Below, one piece after another: positions 24,552 to 33,253 of a stretch of 37,367 nucleotides of DNA. The first letter of the stretch is position 1, and each line of letters begins with the position of its first letter. This DNA comes from Candidatus Gastranaerophilales bacterium. Its GTDB lineage: Bacteria > Cyanobacteriota > Vampirovibrionia > Gastranaerophilales > Gastranaerophilaceae. The position numbers and the translations under genes were made by a program. The stretch covers positions 1 through 37,367 of the forward strand of contig CALUWA010000021.1 of assembly GCA_944324365.1 (NCBI GenBank), written 5' to 3'. Below the pieces are notes generated by a model that was not told where the DNA came from, did not search any database, and saw only the letters and a program-made list of their open reading frames with translations.

Positions 24552-26030
24552 ATGAAACTTGATGAATTGATTGAACATTTAGACTATAAAGATTTGATTA
24601 ATTTTAAAAATGTCGAAATTTCAGGCATATCTTATAATTCAAAAACTACTAAAAAAGGCGATATATTTGTTTGTTTAACCGGTGAATACACAGACGGGCA
24701 TGAATATGCACAAAATGCGATAGAAAATGGCGCGGCGGCTTTGTTTGTTGAACATAAAGTTGATGTTGATAAAAAAATTCCTCAAGTTGTAGTAAGTAAT
24801 ACAAGGCACAAAATTGCGGATATAGCTGACAGATTTTATTCAAGCCCTTCAAGAGGAATTAACTTAATTGGTATAACGGGTACAAACGGCAAAACCACAG
24901 TTACGCACCTGATTCAGAAAATATTTGAACAGAACGGACAGAAATGCGCGCTTATAGGGACTTTGGGATATAAGTTATCTTCAACTGGCGAGTATCGCGA
25001 TGCCAAGCATACAACTCCGCAGGCTCCGGAATTGCAGGCAACATTAAGGATGATTAAAGATGTTGAAAAAATTGATAATGTTGTAATGGAAGTAAGTTCA
25101 CACGCGCTTGAGCAGAACCGTGTCGGCGGATGCTGTTTTAACGGTGCAGTTTTGACAAACCTTACACAGGATCATTTGGATTACCATATTACGATGGATA
25201 ACTATTTTGAGGCTAAGGCTCTTTTGTTCAAGGGGCTCTCAGAAGGCTGTTTTGCCGTAATAAACGCAGATGATAATTATGCGGAGCGTTTTTTGTCAGT
25301 AGTACCGGAAGGGGTTAGAAAATACACTTACGGGGTTAAGACAAACGCAGATGTAATGGCGCGTGATATTAATTTTTCTCTCAACGGGGCTGAGTTTACG
25401 CTTGTCACAAAAGATGCGGAATATCCGGTTAACCTTCATATGAACGGGATGTTCAGTGTTTACAACGTGCTGGCTGCAGTTACAAGTGCTTTGGCAATGG
25501 GTATTGAGCTTAAAATTGCATTGAAGGCTCTGGAGAATGTAAAAGGTGTTGCGGGAAGGTTTGAAGTTGTGGCTAAAAAGCCTCTCGTAATTGTCGATTA
25601 CGCTCATACTCCGGACGGGTTGGAAAATGTATTAAATTCTGCAAGAGAAATTACGCCGAAAGACGGCAAACTGATTTGTCTTTTTGGCTGCGGCGGCGAC
25701 AGAGATGCTACAAAGCGTCCTAAAATGGGGGCTATTGCAGAGAAAATTGCTGATAAAATCGTTATAACAAGCGATAATCCGCGCAGCGAAGATCCGCAGC
25801 AGATTATAACGGATATAATTGCGGGATTAAAATCCGTAAATCCGGATAAGGTAACGGTTGAGCCTGACAGAGGTCATGCAATTGCACTTCTTAAAGATAT
25901 TGCAGACAATAACGATGTTGTTGTTATTGCGGGTAAAGGGCATGAAGATTATCAAATTCTTAAAGACCGGACAATCCACTTTGATGACAGAGAAGAAGCA
26001 AGAAAAGTCTTTGAAGGAAGCGTAATCTAG
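24552..26030 (+). CDS. murE: UDP-MurNAc-L-Ala-D-Glu:meso-diaminopimelate ligase MurE
   Basis: The 492-residue ligase has an N-terminal UDP-binding domain, the P-loop GTNGKTT (110-116), the HTTPQAPELQ substrate region, and the motif D408-N-P-R411, which in MurE indicates meso-diaminopimelate rather than lysine. It adds the third amino acid to the stem peptide in the cytoplasm. It is the second gene of the pbp-murE pair, with AGGAG 6 nt before the ATG; nagA follows 24 nt after its stop, so the three are probably one operon. The lysC in this window supplies the diaminopimelate pathway. Confidence 0.96.
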   Translation: MKLDELIEHLDYKDLINFKNVEISGISYNSKTTKKGDIFVCLTGEYTDGHEYAQNAIENGAAALFVEHKVDVDKKIPQVVVSNTRHKIADIADRFYSSPSRGINLIGITGTNGKTTVTHLIQKIFEQNGQKCALIGTLGYKLSSTGEYRDAKHTTPQAPELQATLRMIKDVEKIDNVVMEVSSHALEQNRVGGCCFNGAVLTNLTQDHLDYHITMDNYFEAKALLFKGLSEGCFAVINADDNYAERFLSVVPEGVRKYTYGVKTNADVMARDINFSLNGAEFTLVTKDAEYPVNLHMNGMFSVYNVLAAVTSALAMGIELKIALKALENVKGVAGRFEVVAKKPLVIVDYAHTPDGLENVLNSAREITPKDGKLICLFGCGGDRDATKRPKMGAIAEKIADKIVITSDNPRSEDPQQIITDIIAGLKSVNPDKVTVEPDRGHAIALLKDIADNNDVVVIAGKGHEDYQILKDRTIHFDDREEARKVFEGSVI

Positions 26031-26054
26031 ACGAGTTACGGAGATTAAACTTAT

Positions 26055-26963
26055 ATGAAAACAAAACTTTTGATAGAACAGCATTTTCACGGGTGTTTCG
26101 GAATTGATTTTAATAAGGCATCTATTGATGATGTGCTGTTTCTGTCAAAGGAAATCTTAAAATATGGTATCGGCGGGATTTTTCCGACTATAGTTACAGA
26201 TACGGTAAAAAATACGAAACACGCTGTCTGGACTATTAAGGAGGCTGCAAAATTACAAACTCCGAAAATGGCAAAAATTCTCGGAGTTCATCTTGAGGGG
26301 GTTTTCCTTAACCCGGAAAAAAAGGGTATCCATAATCCTGAGCATTTTCTGGTGCCTAATGTTGATAATTACAAGTTAATAGAAGATGATTTCATTAAAA
26401 TTGTGACATTAGCGCCTGAACTTGATGATGGACTGATAGATTACCTGAATACAAAAGGTGTGAAAGTTCAGGCAGGACACTGTGTCGGTGGTAATTTAAC
26501 CGGTTGCAGCGGGACTACCCACACCTTTAATGCTATGAGCGGGATTTCCCATCGCGGAAAATCGACCTCCCTTTCTGCTTTAATAGATGATAACTTGTAT
26601 TCGGAAATTATAGCTGACGGGGTGCATGTGTCTGATGATGCTTTAAAGTTATTTTTTAAGGCAAAACCGGCAAATAAGGTTCTCCTTGTAAGTGATTGTC
26701 TGCCGTGTACAAAAAGCAGCCTGAAAGAATTTGTTTTCGCGGATGAAACCGTATATTATGACGGTTTTAAAGCAACTTCAAAAGAAGGAACTATTGCGGG
26801 CAGCACAACGCTTTTGCCGGATATAATCAAGCGTTTAAATTCTATTGGGCTCTTCAATCCTGAGTTTATAAATAATCCTTATGCCTATCACAACATTGAT
26901 ATCCCAGGTTCAATTGAGTGGGACGATGAGTATAATATAAAAAATGTTAAGGCAGATTTTTAA
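26055..26963 (+). CDS. nagA: N-acetylglucosamine-6-phosphate deacetylase NagA (short form)
   Basis: The 302-residue protein keeps the TIM-barrel core of NagA: EQHFHGCFG near the start (metal-site HxHG), GVHLEGVFLN (about 76-85), AGHC, GTTHTFNAMS, ADGVHV and SDCLP with the catalytic Asp. It converts GlcNAc-6-P to GlcN-6-P in cell-wall sugar recycling. At 302 residues it is about 80 shorter than usual. The N-terminal beta-sandwich segment is missing and the protein starts straight at the barrel, with the C-terminus also trimmed. Its 3' end overlaps a converging prepilin remnant by 17 bp. It is likely co-transcribed with murE. Confidence 0.87.
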   Translation: MKTKLLIEQHFHGCFGIDFNKASIDDVLFLSKEILKYGIGGIFPTIVTDTVKNTKHAVWTIKEAAKLQTPKMAKILGVHLEGVFLNPEKKGIHNPEHFLVPNVDNYKLIEDDFIKIVTLAPELDDGLIDYLNTKGVKVQAGHCVGGNLTGCSGTTHTFNAMSGISHRGKSTSLSALIDDNLYSEIIADGVHVSDDALKLFFKAKPANKVLLVSDCLPCTKSSLKEFVFADETVYYDGFKATSKEGTIAGSTTLLPDIIKRLNSIGLFNPEFINNPYAYHNIDIPGSIEWDDEYNIKNVKADF

Positions 26964-27410
26964 AATAATTTGGGTCGCTCAATGCTTTTGCAGCACATGT
27001 TAATCCATTATATGCAGCATGTGCGAAACTGCTGCTTGTTGAGCAGTGTTCTGGTCGTTCCCCGTTTGCTCCTGCTGGAACCAGCACACCTGTACCGCCT
27101 TTGTTTTTGATTTTAAAAATAAACACGTCATGCCCCAGTGCATTTGGCTTTTTCCAGTAACCGTTTACATCTACGCTGATTTCCGCGCTTGCGGCAGAAG
27201 AGCCATGGTTAACGTTACAGGTTACTAATGCGCCATCAACTAGATAGAATTGTTCATCATCAAGGGCATCACTTACGATATAGGTGTTAGTTTTTGTGTA
27301 ATTTGTGTAATGTCTGTCCCTGCTTTTTTGAAAGCATCCTTCTGTTCCGGTTTTACATTTTTTATTAATTTTAAAAATATAGTTATCCTTGTATAAAAGG
27401 AGTGCTAATG
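26947..27410 (-). pseudogene. Prepilin-like protein remnant (C-terminal part only)
   Basis: The minus strand is open from about 27410 down to a TAA at 26949-26947. The translation includes KTGTEGCF, LDDEQFYLVDGALVTCN, ISVDVNGYWKKPNALGHDVF and a C-terminus ending YFKNLP. It shares the SVDVNG..KKPNALGHDVF core and the YFKNLP end with the remnant at 33640-34239, so both belong to one family. This is the C-terminal domain of type IV pilin/pseudopilin-like proteins in this lineage; the family assignment is from memory of sequence style. No start codon or N-terminal methylation helix is present, because that end is replaced by the XRE gene. Confidence 0.65.
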
Positions 27411-27728
27411 GATAATGATAAGCTGCTTGTAGGGCAGAAGGTTAAGGAAATCAGGAAACAAAACGGACTTACTCAGGAAAAATTTTGTGAAAAAATCGGG
27501 ATTGAACCGTCATCGCTGAGTAATATTGAGACCGGAAAGAGTTTCCCCTCTATGGGTACTATTCTTACAATAATGGAAAAATTCGGAATAACTCCTGAAA
27601 GTTTTTTTGATTTTGCCTATCTATGTGATAATGAAAATCTTGAAGATGCGATAATTAAAATAGTTAAATCTCTCCCGTATGAAAAGAAGCAGATAGCATT
27701 TAGGATTCTCAAGCAGTTTGTTGTATGA
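27408..27728 (+). CDS. XRE-family HTH transcriptional regulator
   Basis: The protein of about 106 residues has a full XRE/Cro-type helix-turn-helix (about 8-62: GQKVKEIRKQNGLTQEKFCE, then IEPSSLSNIETGKSFPSM). A short helical C-terminus (ESFFDFAYL onward) may mediate dimerisation. It is a DNA-binding regulator with unknown targets. AAGGAG lies 5 nt before the ATG at 27408; an in-frame GTG at 27402 is less likely. The coding start abuts the broken end of the prepilin remnant, so an insertion of this gene may have removed the pilin 5' half. Its 3' end overlaps the converging Fe-S gene by 20 bp. Confidence 0.88.
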   Translation: MDNDKLLVGQKVKEIRKQNGLTQEKFCEKIGIEPSSLSNIETGKSFPSMGTILTIMEKFGITPESFFDFAYLCDNENLEDAIIKIVKSLPYEKKQIAFRILKQFVV

Positions 27729-28776
27729 TATCAGCCTTTGAAAGGAACTCTGAGAAATACATAACTTTTGGCTGTTTTCCGAAAAATCCGCATTCCTGAA
27801 TAAGCCCCTGTTTTATTCCCAGAATACAGGCAGGGCAAGTCGTTAGAATTATATCAGCTCCGGTGTTAATTGCATTTTTTGCTTTTTTCTTGGTAAGCGC
27901 AAGTGATAACTTTCTGTTAGTTAGCGCAAATTGTCCCGCAAAACCGCAGCAATCGTCGTAATTTTCCATTTCTCTGTATTCTATATTTTCACATTTGCTG
28001 AGAATTACTTTCAAAAACGTGTCATCTTTTAGGTGGCAGGGTTTATGAAAAGTAATAGTTTGCTTTTCTTTGAAAATAAATTTTATATTCTGCTGTGCGA
28101 TAAAATCTGATGTATTAGTTACTTTTTTGTTCAAATTTGGATAATTTTTAAGGGCATTTTCGCAGCTGGTACAGTCGGTTAGGATAAAATCTCCGTTTTG
28201 TTCGTTTAGCAGGCGGGTGTTGTATTCCATTGCCTCATTGTATCTTTCCAGATTCCCGCTTGCTAAAAACGGTACTCCGCAGCAGTCAAAATCCGGTTCG
28301 TTTGTTTCGAAATTCAATACTTTTAGAATATCTCTTATTGCATAAGTATTGTTCGGGAAAATTTTTTCTGCGCAGCCGGCAAAGTATAGGGTATTTCCTT
28401 TTGCCGAAGATTTTTTTCTGTTGAATATTTTCAGCAAATTCTTAAATACGGCTTTTGATTGGATAAATCTTATTAATTTTCCTTCAAGTGTGTTTTTTAA
28501 GTATTCATGTTTTGCTGTTCTGAAAATTTCGCAAACGTCAATTCCGCTTGGGCAAAAGTCAGTACATTTTCCGCATTTTAGGCACATCTCAAGGTATTTA
28601 TTTATGGTTTTGTTAAGTTTTAAATCCCCTTTTAATACGCCGTCAAGCATAACAAATTTTCCGCGTGAAACTGCGCAGTCGTTTCCTGTTTCTTTATATA
28701 TCGGACATACGGCCTGGCATAATCCGCATTTTGAGCATTTATTAATTTCGTCAGCGTAATCTTTTAATTCCTTCAT
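27709..28776 (-). CDS. GlcF-like (Fe-S) oxidoreductase subunit
   Basis: The 355-residue protein carries two 4Fe-4S ferredoxin motifs (CSKCGLCQAVCP, about 14-25, and CLKCGKCTDFCP, about 64-75) and two CCG cysteine-rich domains (CCGVPFLASG and CCGFAGQF, with CTSC and HKPCHLKDD). This is the layout of glycolate oxidase iron-sulfur subunit GlcF, LldF/LutA-like proteins and HdrD-like subunits. These pass electrons from a flavin dehydrogenase to a quinone or other carrier. No GlcD-like FAD gene is adjacent, so the partner is missing from this window. It has no ribosome site, and TGC-TATCAT lies 6 nt before the ATG. Confidence 0.88.
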   Translation of the reverse strand: MKELKDYADEINKCSKCGLCQAVCPIYKETGNDCAVSRGKFVMLDGVLKGDLKLNKTINKYLEMCLKCGKCTDFCPSGIDVCEIFRTAKHEYLKNTLEGKLIRFIQSKAVFKNLLKIFNRKKSSAKGNTLYFAGCAEKIFPNNTYAIRDILKVLNFETNEPDFDCCGVPFLASGNLERYNEAMEYNTRLLNEQNGDFILTDCTSCENALKNYPNLNKKVTNTSDFIAQQNIKFIFKEKQTITFHKPCHLKDDTFLKVILSKCENIEYREMENYDDCCGFAGQFALTNRKLSLALTKKKAKNAINTGADIILTTCPACILGIKQGLIQECGFFGKQPKVMYFSEFLSKADIIQQTA

Positions 28777-28791
28777 AACTTAATGATAGCA
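28777..28791 (-). promoter_or_regulatory. Extended -10 box, predicted leaderless start (Fe-S protein)
   Basis: Minus strand TGC-TATCAT (28791-28783), 6 nt, then ATG (28776). No Shine-Dalgarno sequence. Confidence 0.55.
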
Positions 28792-28837
28792 CGAAAAACT
28801 TCTTAGTGCCTCAGGCACCAACATGAATTATGTAGCT

Positions 28838-28864
28838 TTTACATCCCTGTTTTTATTGTATAAT
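28838..28864 (+). promoter_or_regulatory. Promoter of ilvD
   Basis: A perfect -10 TATAAT (28859-28864) lies about 21 nt before the ilvD ATG, with a TTTACA (28838-28843) at 15-bp spacing. No leader peptide or attenuator fits in the short leader. Confidence 0.55.
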
Positions 28865-28885
28865 TACAGGCAGAAGGTGTATGTT

Positions 28886-30535
28886 ATGAAAAGTGATAAT
28901 ATAAAAAAGGGATTAGCTAAGACCCCGCACAGAGGGTTGTTGATGGCAACAGGTGTCAGCAGAAAGATGATGAAAGCTCCGTTTATCGGGATTGCATCTT
29001 CGTTTTCGGATTTGGTGCCGGGACATATAGGTATGCGGGATTTGGAACGCCAGATTGAAAAGGGTATTCATTCAGCCGGCGGCCAGGCATTTGTGTTTGG
29101 AGTTCCTGCTATTTGCGACGGGATTGCAATGGGGCACAGCGGAATGAGATATTCCCTGCCGTCAAGAGATTTGATTGCTGATTGTGTTGAGAGTGTTGCC
29201 GCGGCTCATCAGCTCGACGGGTTAGTATTATTATCAAACTGCGATAAAATTACCCCCGGAATGCTTATCGGGGCATTGAGATTAAATATTCCGGCAATAA
29301 TAGTTACTGCCGGGCCTATGCTCGACGGTATGTGTAAAGGTGAAACTAAGCTCACAATGGTTACTGGTTCTTTTGAGGCTGTCGGCCGTTTTAGAAAGGG
29401 TGAAATTACCCAAGATGAACTTCTTGCATTTGAAGAAAATTCTTGCCCTTCGGCCGGTGCCTGTCAGGGAATGTATACGGCAAATACTATGGCTTGCTTA
29501 ACGGAAGTGCTTGGAATGAGTATGCCTTACTGCGCTTCGGCGTCTGCAGTTTCGGCTTTAAAAAGACGTATTGCATTTGAAAGCGGGATGCAGATTATTG
29601 AGCTTGTTAAAAATGATATAAAGCCTTCCGATATTATTACAAAAGAGAGTATGCTTAATATGATAAAATGTGACCTTGCTCTCGGTGGCTCTACTAATAC
29701 GTTCCTGCATACTCTGGCGGTTGCAAATGCCGGCGGAATAGATATTACAATAGACGATTTTGACAAACTCAGCCGCAAAATTCATCAGATTGTAAAGATT
29801 AATCCTTCTTCCACTCTTACAATGACTGATTTCCATAACGCTGGCGGTGTCCCTGCCGTATTAAAATCTATGAAATCCCTGTTATCCGATACTAAATCAG
29901 TTTCTGGTTTAAGTTTGTATGAGATAGCAGATTCTGTGTATGAGGATGAAAAAATTATTCCGCCTTATGAAAGTTCTGCTTATCATGAAGCGGGGCTTGG
30001 AGTATTATACGGTAATTTGGCAAAAGGCGGCTGTGTAATAAAAATATCCGGTGTTGATCCGTCATGTTACGTATTTGAAGGTTCTGCAAGAACCTTTGAC
30101 AGCGAAGAAGAGGCAATGGCTGCTTTGGAAAATGATGAGATTAAACCCGGGGATGTTATTGTAATAAGGTATGAGGGGCCTAAAGGCGGGCCGGGTATGA
30201 GAGAAATGCTTGCACCTACATCGCTTCTTGTCGGCAAGGGGCTTGGAAAATCCTGTGCGTTGATTACGGACGGTCGTTTTTCCGGGGCAACGCGAGGTAT
30301 CTGCGTTGGGCATATTTGTCCGGAAGCTGCAAATGGCGGAGTTATAGCACTGATTAAGGATGGAGACAAAATTAAAATAGATATTCCTAACCGTTCGATT
30401 GAATTGTTGGTTCCTGATAGTGAGCTTGAAGTACGTAAAAATAATCTAAAACCATTTGAGCCGAAAGTTAAGTCCGGATATCTTGCAAAATATGCAAATA
30501 ATGTTCAGGATGCAAGCCACGGTGCTATTGTTTAA
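28886..30535 (+). CDS. ilvD: Dihydroxy-acid dehydratase IlvD
   Basis: This dehydratase of about 549 residues makes the 2-keto acids of valine and isoleucine from dihydroxy acids. Fe-S cysteines are seen in [11 protein letters not shown] and in [17 protein letters not shown]; the active-site region GRFSGATRG lies near 465. The start at 28886 ([10 protein letters not shown]) is preferred over an in-frame ATG at 28823: AGAAGG lies 6 nt before it, the promoter -10 sits between the two, and the upstream residues do not fit the family. No other ilv genes are nearby. Its end overlaps the converging kinase-like gene by 11 bp. Confidence 0.95.
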   Translation: MKSDNIKKGLAKTPHRGLLMATGVSRKMMKAPFIGIASSFSDLVPGHIGMRDLERQIEKGIHSAGGQAFVFGVPAICDGIAMGHSGMRYSLPSRDLIADCVESVAAAHQLDGLVLLSNCDKITPGMLIGALRLNIPAIIVTAGPMLDGMCKGETKLTMVTGSFEAVGRFRKGEITQDELLAFEENSCPSAGACQGMYTANTMACLTEVLGMSMPYCASASAVSALKRRIAFESGMQIIELVKNDIKPSDIITKESMLNMIKCDLALGGSTNTFLHTLAVANAGGIDITIDDFDKLSRKIHQIVKINPSSTLTMTDFHNAGGVPAVLKSMKSLLSDTKSVSGLSLYEIADSVYEDEKIIPPYESSAYHEAGLGVLYGNLAKGGCVIKISGVDPSCYVFEGSARTFDSEEEAMAALENDEIKPGDVIVIRYEGPKGGPGMREMLAPTSLLVGKGLGKSCALITDGRFSGATRGICVGHICPEAANGGVIALIKDGDKIKIDIPNRSIELLVPDSELEVRKNNLKPFEPKVKSGYLAKYANNVQDASHGAIV

Positions 30536-31883
30536 GCGCCAGCGCAAAATTAGGGGCAGAAATTCCGCATCCGTTCGCAAATTCAAATTGAATTCCTTTT
30601 ATTCCGGGGCGCAGCGGGTCAGTAAATGTTGAATCCCCTATATCTATTACTTTGTAGGTGCCGTTTGCTTCTACAATATTAGTACTGCAGACATCATTAT
30701 AGTGTATTCCGAGCAAGTTCATATCCTTTATGAGGTTATTCCCTTCTATAAGATTTTCTGTCTTAACGGTTTGTCTGCCTTCTATGAAATCATATAGTCC
30801 CGAATTTGACGCGTAGTCAAAAAAGTGGAATTTTACAGTATTTTTACAGTTGTGAAGGTTGAGGTAGTAATCAATTTGTGCATTAATAAACGCGGAATCC
30901 GGTCTGTAAGCAAAACTTTCCTGTGCCGCATGACTTTGCTCGCTGCCAAATAACTCCTGAACCTTTAGTACATAAGCTTTGCCCATTTTTTCTGTTTCAG
31001 GGTTAAAAAATTGAAGTTTCATTGCATATTTCCCGGATAGTCCTTCCTGTAACGGCAGCATAGTAAAATGCTGTCCGCCGTATTCAAGCGGTACCGGTTT
31101 TTTATATGCTTCTTTACTTTGATGCCCTATTCCTCTTCTTATATCTGTAAGCCAGTTGACAAAGTGTGTATAATCTTTTATGTTTTGAAATTCTCCCGGA
31201 AGTGTCCCGAACTGAATATTTTTAGAGTTGCATTTGTGCATAAGATAATATATGTGCCAGTTAGGTGATAGTTTTATCATATCGTCAATAGACATATCTT
31301 TTACCAGATGTCTGAATAGTTCAGTATATGCTTCCTGGTATCCTTTAGGGGCTTGCAGCCATTCTGCAAGATTTTTCCAGCCGCCCGTTTTTTCCTGCAG
31401 GATATTTAAAATTTTCCCGGACTGGCGCGGATCGTTTATAACTTCTTTTATAAATTCTCCGCCGGCATCCTTGTCTGATGTTATCCCAAATAAAAATTCT
31501 TTAACCTTCTGCGGTTCAGAGTTTATATTTGAGATAAATTCCATAAAACCTTTATTGCTTTCTTTAAATGTTTTGTATAATTCACATTTTTCAAACGGTA
31601 AAAGTCTGTACGGAATAAGTGTTTCCGGTTTGTTTGTGCTGCTTGGCGGAGAATAATTGTTCTTAGCTTTATTCAAAGCTTCATTTAGCTTTTGAATGTT
31701 TCCTCGCTGTCTGATGATTATGGCACTAAGCCCTATTATTCCGGCAGCTGCTATGCTGCCGGTTATGAGCGCAGTTTTATCAATCCCGGGTTGTTCCGGC
31801 TTAACCGGTTTGACTTCTGTATTCTCCGTTTTAGGCGGAGTCTTGTAAATTTTATCCTGTGTAAGTGTGCCTACATTTTGCAT
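30525..31883 (-). CDS. Membrane-anchored protein with a kinase-like fold
   Basis: The 452-residue protein has a Pro/Lys-rich N-terminus (about 10-35), one membrane helix (about 38-60), a coiled segment, and a large globular part. The C-terminal half resembles protein kinases and kinase-like effectors. Candidates are AYVLKV (K307) for the ATP lysine, YDFIEGRQ (364-371) for the hinge, HYND (394-397) with N402 for the catalytic loop, and IDIGDS (413-418) for the DFG motif. The spacing HxxD-x4-N is typical. The match comes from reading motifs, so a phosphotransferase or pseudokinase is inference. It has no ribosome site and TGT-TTTAAT lies 6 nt before ATG. Confidence 0.7.
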   Translation of the reverse strand: MQNVGTLTQDKIYKTPPKTENTEVKPVKPEQPGIDKTALITGSIAAAGIIGLSAIIIRQRGNIQKLNEALNKAKNNYSPPSSTNKPETLIPYRLLPFEKCELYKTFKESNKGFMEFISNINSEPQKVKEFLFGITSDKDAGGEFIKEVINDPRQSGKILNILQEKTGGWKNLAEWLQAPKGYQEAYTELFRHLVKDMSIDDMIKLSPNWHIYYLMHKCNSKNIQFGTLPGEFQNIKDYTHFVNWLTDIRRGIGHQSKEAYKKPVPLEYGGQHFTMLPLQEGLSGKYAMKLQFFNPETEKMGKAYVLKVQELFGSEQSHAAQESFAYRPDSAFINAQIDYYLNLHNCKNTVKFHFFDYASNSGLYDFIEGRQTVKTENLIEGNNLIKDMNLLGIHYNDVCSTNIVEANGTYKVIDIGDSTFTDPLRPGIKGIQFEFANGCGISAPNFALALKQ

Positions 31884-31898
31884 GTGTTTATTAAAACA
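31884..31898 (-). promoter_or_regulatory. Extended -10 box, predicted leaderless start (kinase-like)
   Basis: Minus strand TGT-TTTAAT (31898-31890), 6 nt, then ATG (31883). The hexamer matches TATAAT at 5 of 6. No Shine-Dalgarno sequence. Confidence 0.5.
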
Positions 31899-31921
31899 TG
31901 AACAAATATTTTTTTGCTACT

Positions 31922-31947
31922 AAAAAAGCCCCGAAGGGCTTTTTTTT
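31922..31947 (-). terminator. Intrinsic terminator of the zinc-ribbon/TM2 operon
   Basis: AAAAAAGCCC (31922-31931) and GGGCTTTTTT (31936-31945) form a 10-bp stem around CGAA. On the minus strand it reads GCCC-TTCG-GGGC plus T tract, a classic UUCG terminator. It lies at the stop of the last gene of the operon. Confidence 0.9.
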
Positions 31948-32428
31948 ATTTTGCTAAATTATACAGATGAATAAAATAACCTATAAAGACAAATGAGCAA
32001 ATAACATTAACTATCAAGCCGGTTGCAGCTATGTTAGTTTTATGTTTTTTGACCAGAGCAATAATGTATGGAACTATAGTTATAAGCATGGGTTCCAGGA
32101 CTAAACTTACGTAATCCGATATTGATAAAATTAAGTCCCCATGTTTGTCCTTTTCAATTAATACTGCCGGGTGTGTGCTCAAAAATCCTATGAGAATAAA
32201 ATTTAGAGCCAGCCATATTAAACTTAACACAAGGCCTAAAATTATTAGGATGTTCGGGTTAAATTTTTTGTGTAATTTTGTGGTGCAACAAGGGCAAACT
32301 TCGTCATATGCCTTAATCATCTGTTTACAGTAAGGACATTGGACTGTAAGGTCTTTATTGCAGGAATGGCAGATACTCTCATTTTCTTCCACAGTATTAT
32401 GACAGTAAGGACAGTGTTTTTCCTTCAT
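31946..32428 (-). CDS. Double zinc-ribbon membrane protein
   Basis: The 160-residue protein starts with two zinc ribbons built from four Cys pairs (CPYC, CHSC, CPYC, CPCC; about residues 6-50). Three hydrophobic helices follow (about 57-80, 105-125 and 132-155). The ribbons face the cytoplasm if the usual topology holds. No family function is known to me. It is the last gene of a four-gene operon, 17 nt after the zinc-ribbon TM2 gene, with AAAGGAA as ribosome site, and ends in the terminator at 31922-31947. It shares the N-terminal zinc-ribbon plan with its neighbour, suggesting a common partner or regulation. Confidence 0.8.
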   Translation of the reverse strand: MKEKHCPYCHNTVEENESICHSCNKDLTVQCPYCKQMIKAYDEVCPCCTTKLHKKFNPNILIILGLVLSLIWLALNFILIGFLSTHPAVLIEKDKHGDLILSISDYVSLVLEPMLITIVPYIIALVKKHKTNIAATGLIVNVICSFVFIGYFIHLYNLAK

Positions 32429-32445
32429 AAGTAAATATTCCTTTC

Positions 32446-32868
32446 TTATTTAATGATGGCAGCTGTAAATAGTGCTGTCATTGCAACAACCGCCAATATT
32501 AATATAACTAAAGGTATTAGGCTTATTACAAAAAGCGTAATCCCAATATTAGCATTGTAGTTGCTCAAATGTCTGCCTTGCCCGTCTTTAAATTTATTAA
32601 AGCATATTAAGATAAAATCTATGTATGCCCAAATTACGCAGCCGCCAAAAGTTAATAGTTGCGTAATTCCTATCGGAATATTACCTGTATAAAATCTGTG
32701 AATGCCAAAGACTCCGAGAAAATATGCAAAAAGCAGTGTCGGAAGAAATTCCTGCGGTTTATCTTCTGCCGGAATATTTTCATCTGTTAACCACTCTTTG
32801 CAGACATAACATCTTTGGGCTTCACTGTCTATTTCAGCCCCGCAGTGGGGGCAGTTTTTGGTTGCCAT
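32446..32868 (-). CDS. Zinc-ribbon TM2-domain protein
   Basis: The 140-residue protein has an N-terminal zinc ribbon (CPHC at about 6-9 and CYVC at about 19-22), then a TM2 domain: two helices with the signature GIHRFYTGNIPIGITQLL and the ending WAYIDFILICFNKFKDGQG. A third hydrophobic segment lies at the C-terminus. TM2 proteins are small integral membrane proteins of unknown role. It is the third gene of the operon, 29 nt after the simpler TM2 gene. AAAGGAG lies before the ATG. Confidence 0.88.
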   Translation of the reverse strand: MATKNCPHCGAEIDSEAQRCYVCKEWLTDENIPAEDKPQEFLPTLLFAYFLGVFGIHRFYTGNIPIGITQLLTFGGCVIWAYIDFILICFNKFKDGQGRHLSNYNANIGITLFVISLIPLVILILAVVAMTALFTAAIIK

Positions 32869-32897
32869 TATTAATATTCTCCTTTCAGGTTATATTT

Positions 32898-33209
32898 CTA
32901 GTGCTGTGCAAGTGATAGAATTCCGCCGGCATATGCTAGAATTGAAATAGCAAATAGTGCTACCCAAACAAAGAAAAATATCATCCCAAGTGTTTTGTTG
33001 TAATCTGCAAGTTCATTACCTTGGGCGTCTTTGTAATTGTTAAAGCAGATTCTGATAAAATCAATTAATGCCCATATTCCGCAGCCGCCGCCTGTTAAAA
33101 GCTGTATAATTCCGAAACCTATGTACCCTGTGTAAAAACGATGGATTCCAAGTCCGCCAAGAAAAAATGACAACAATAGTGTTGCTGTGTAATTTTTTCT
33201 GTTTTCCAT
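32898..33209 (-). CDS. TM2-domain protein
   Basis: The 103-residue protein is a TM2 domain with little else: a short polar N-terminus, GGLGIHRFYTGYIGFGIIQLL (about 18-37; the key part is HRFYTG), then WALIDFIRICFNNYKDAQGN and a third hydrophobic helix (about 77-98). It is a close paralogue of the downstream zinc-ribbon TM2 protein, minus the ribbon. It is the second gene of the operon, 44 nt after the DUF2752 gene, with AGAGAGG as ribosome site. Function unknown. Confidence 0.88.
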   Translation of the reverse strand: MENRKNYTATLLLSFFLGGLGIHRFYTGYIGFGIIQLLTGGGCGIWALIDFIRICFNNYKDAQGNELADYNKTLGMIFFFVWVALFAISILAYAGGILSLAQH

Positions 33210-33253
33210 AAGTAAAACCTCTCTTTCTTTCTACTTCTTGATGCCTTCTACGT

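Noticed and set aside
27046-27228. Plus-strand 60-residue frame
   Set aside because: It is antisense to the prepilin remnant, which carries the recognisable residues.
28823-28885. Upstream ATG for ilvD
   Set aside because: The promoter -10 box lies between it and the better ATG at 28886, and the extra residues do not fit the family.
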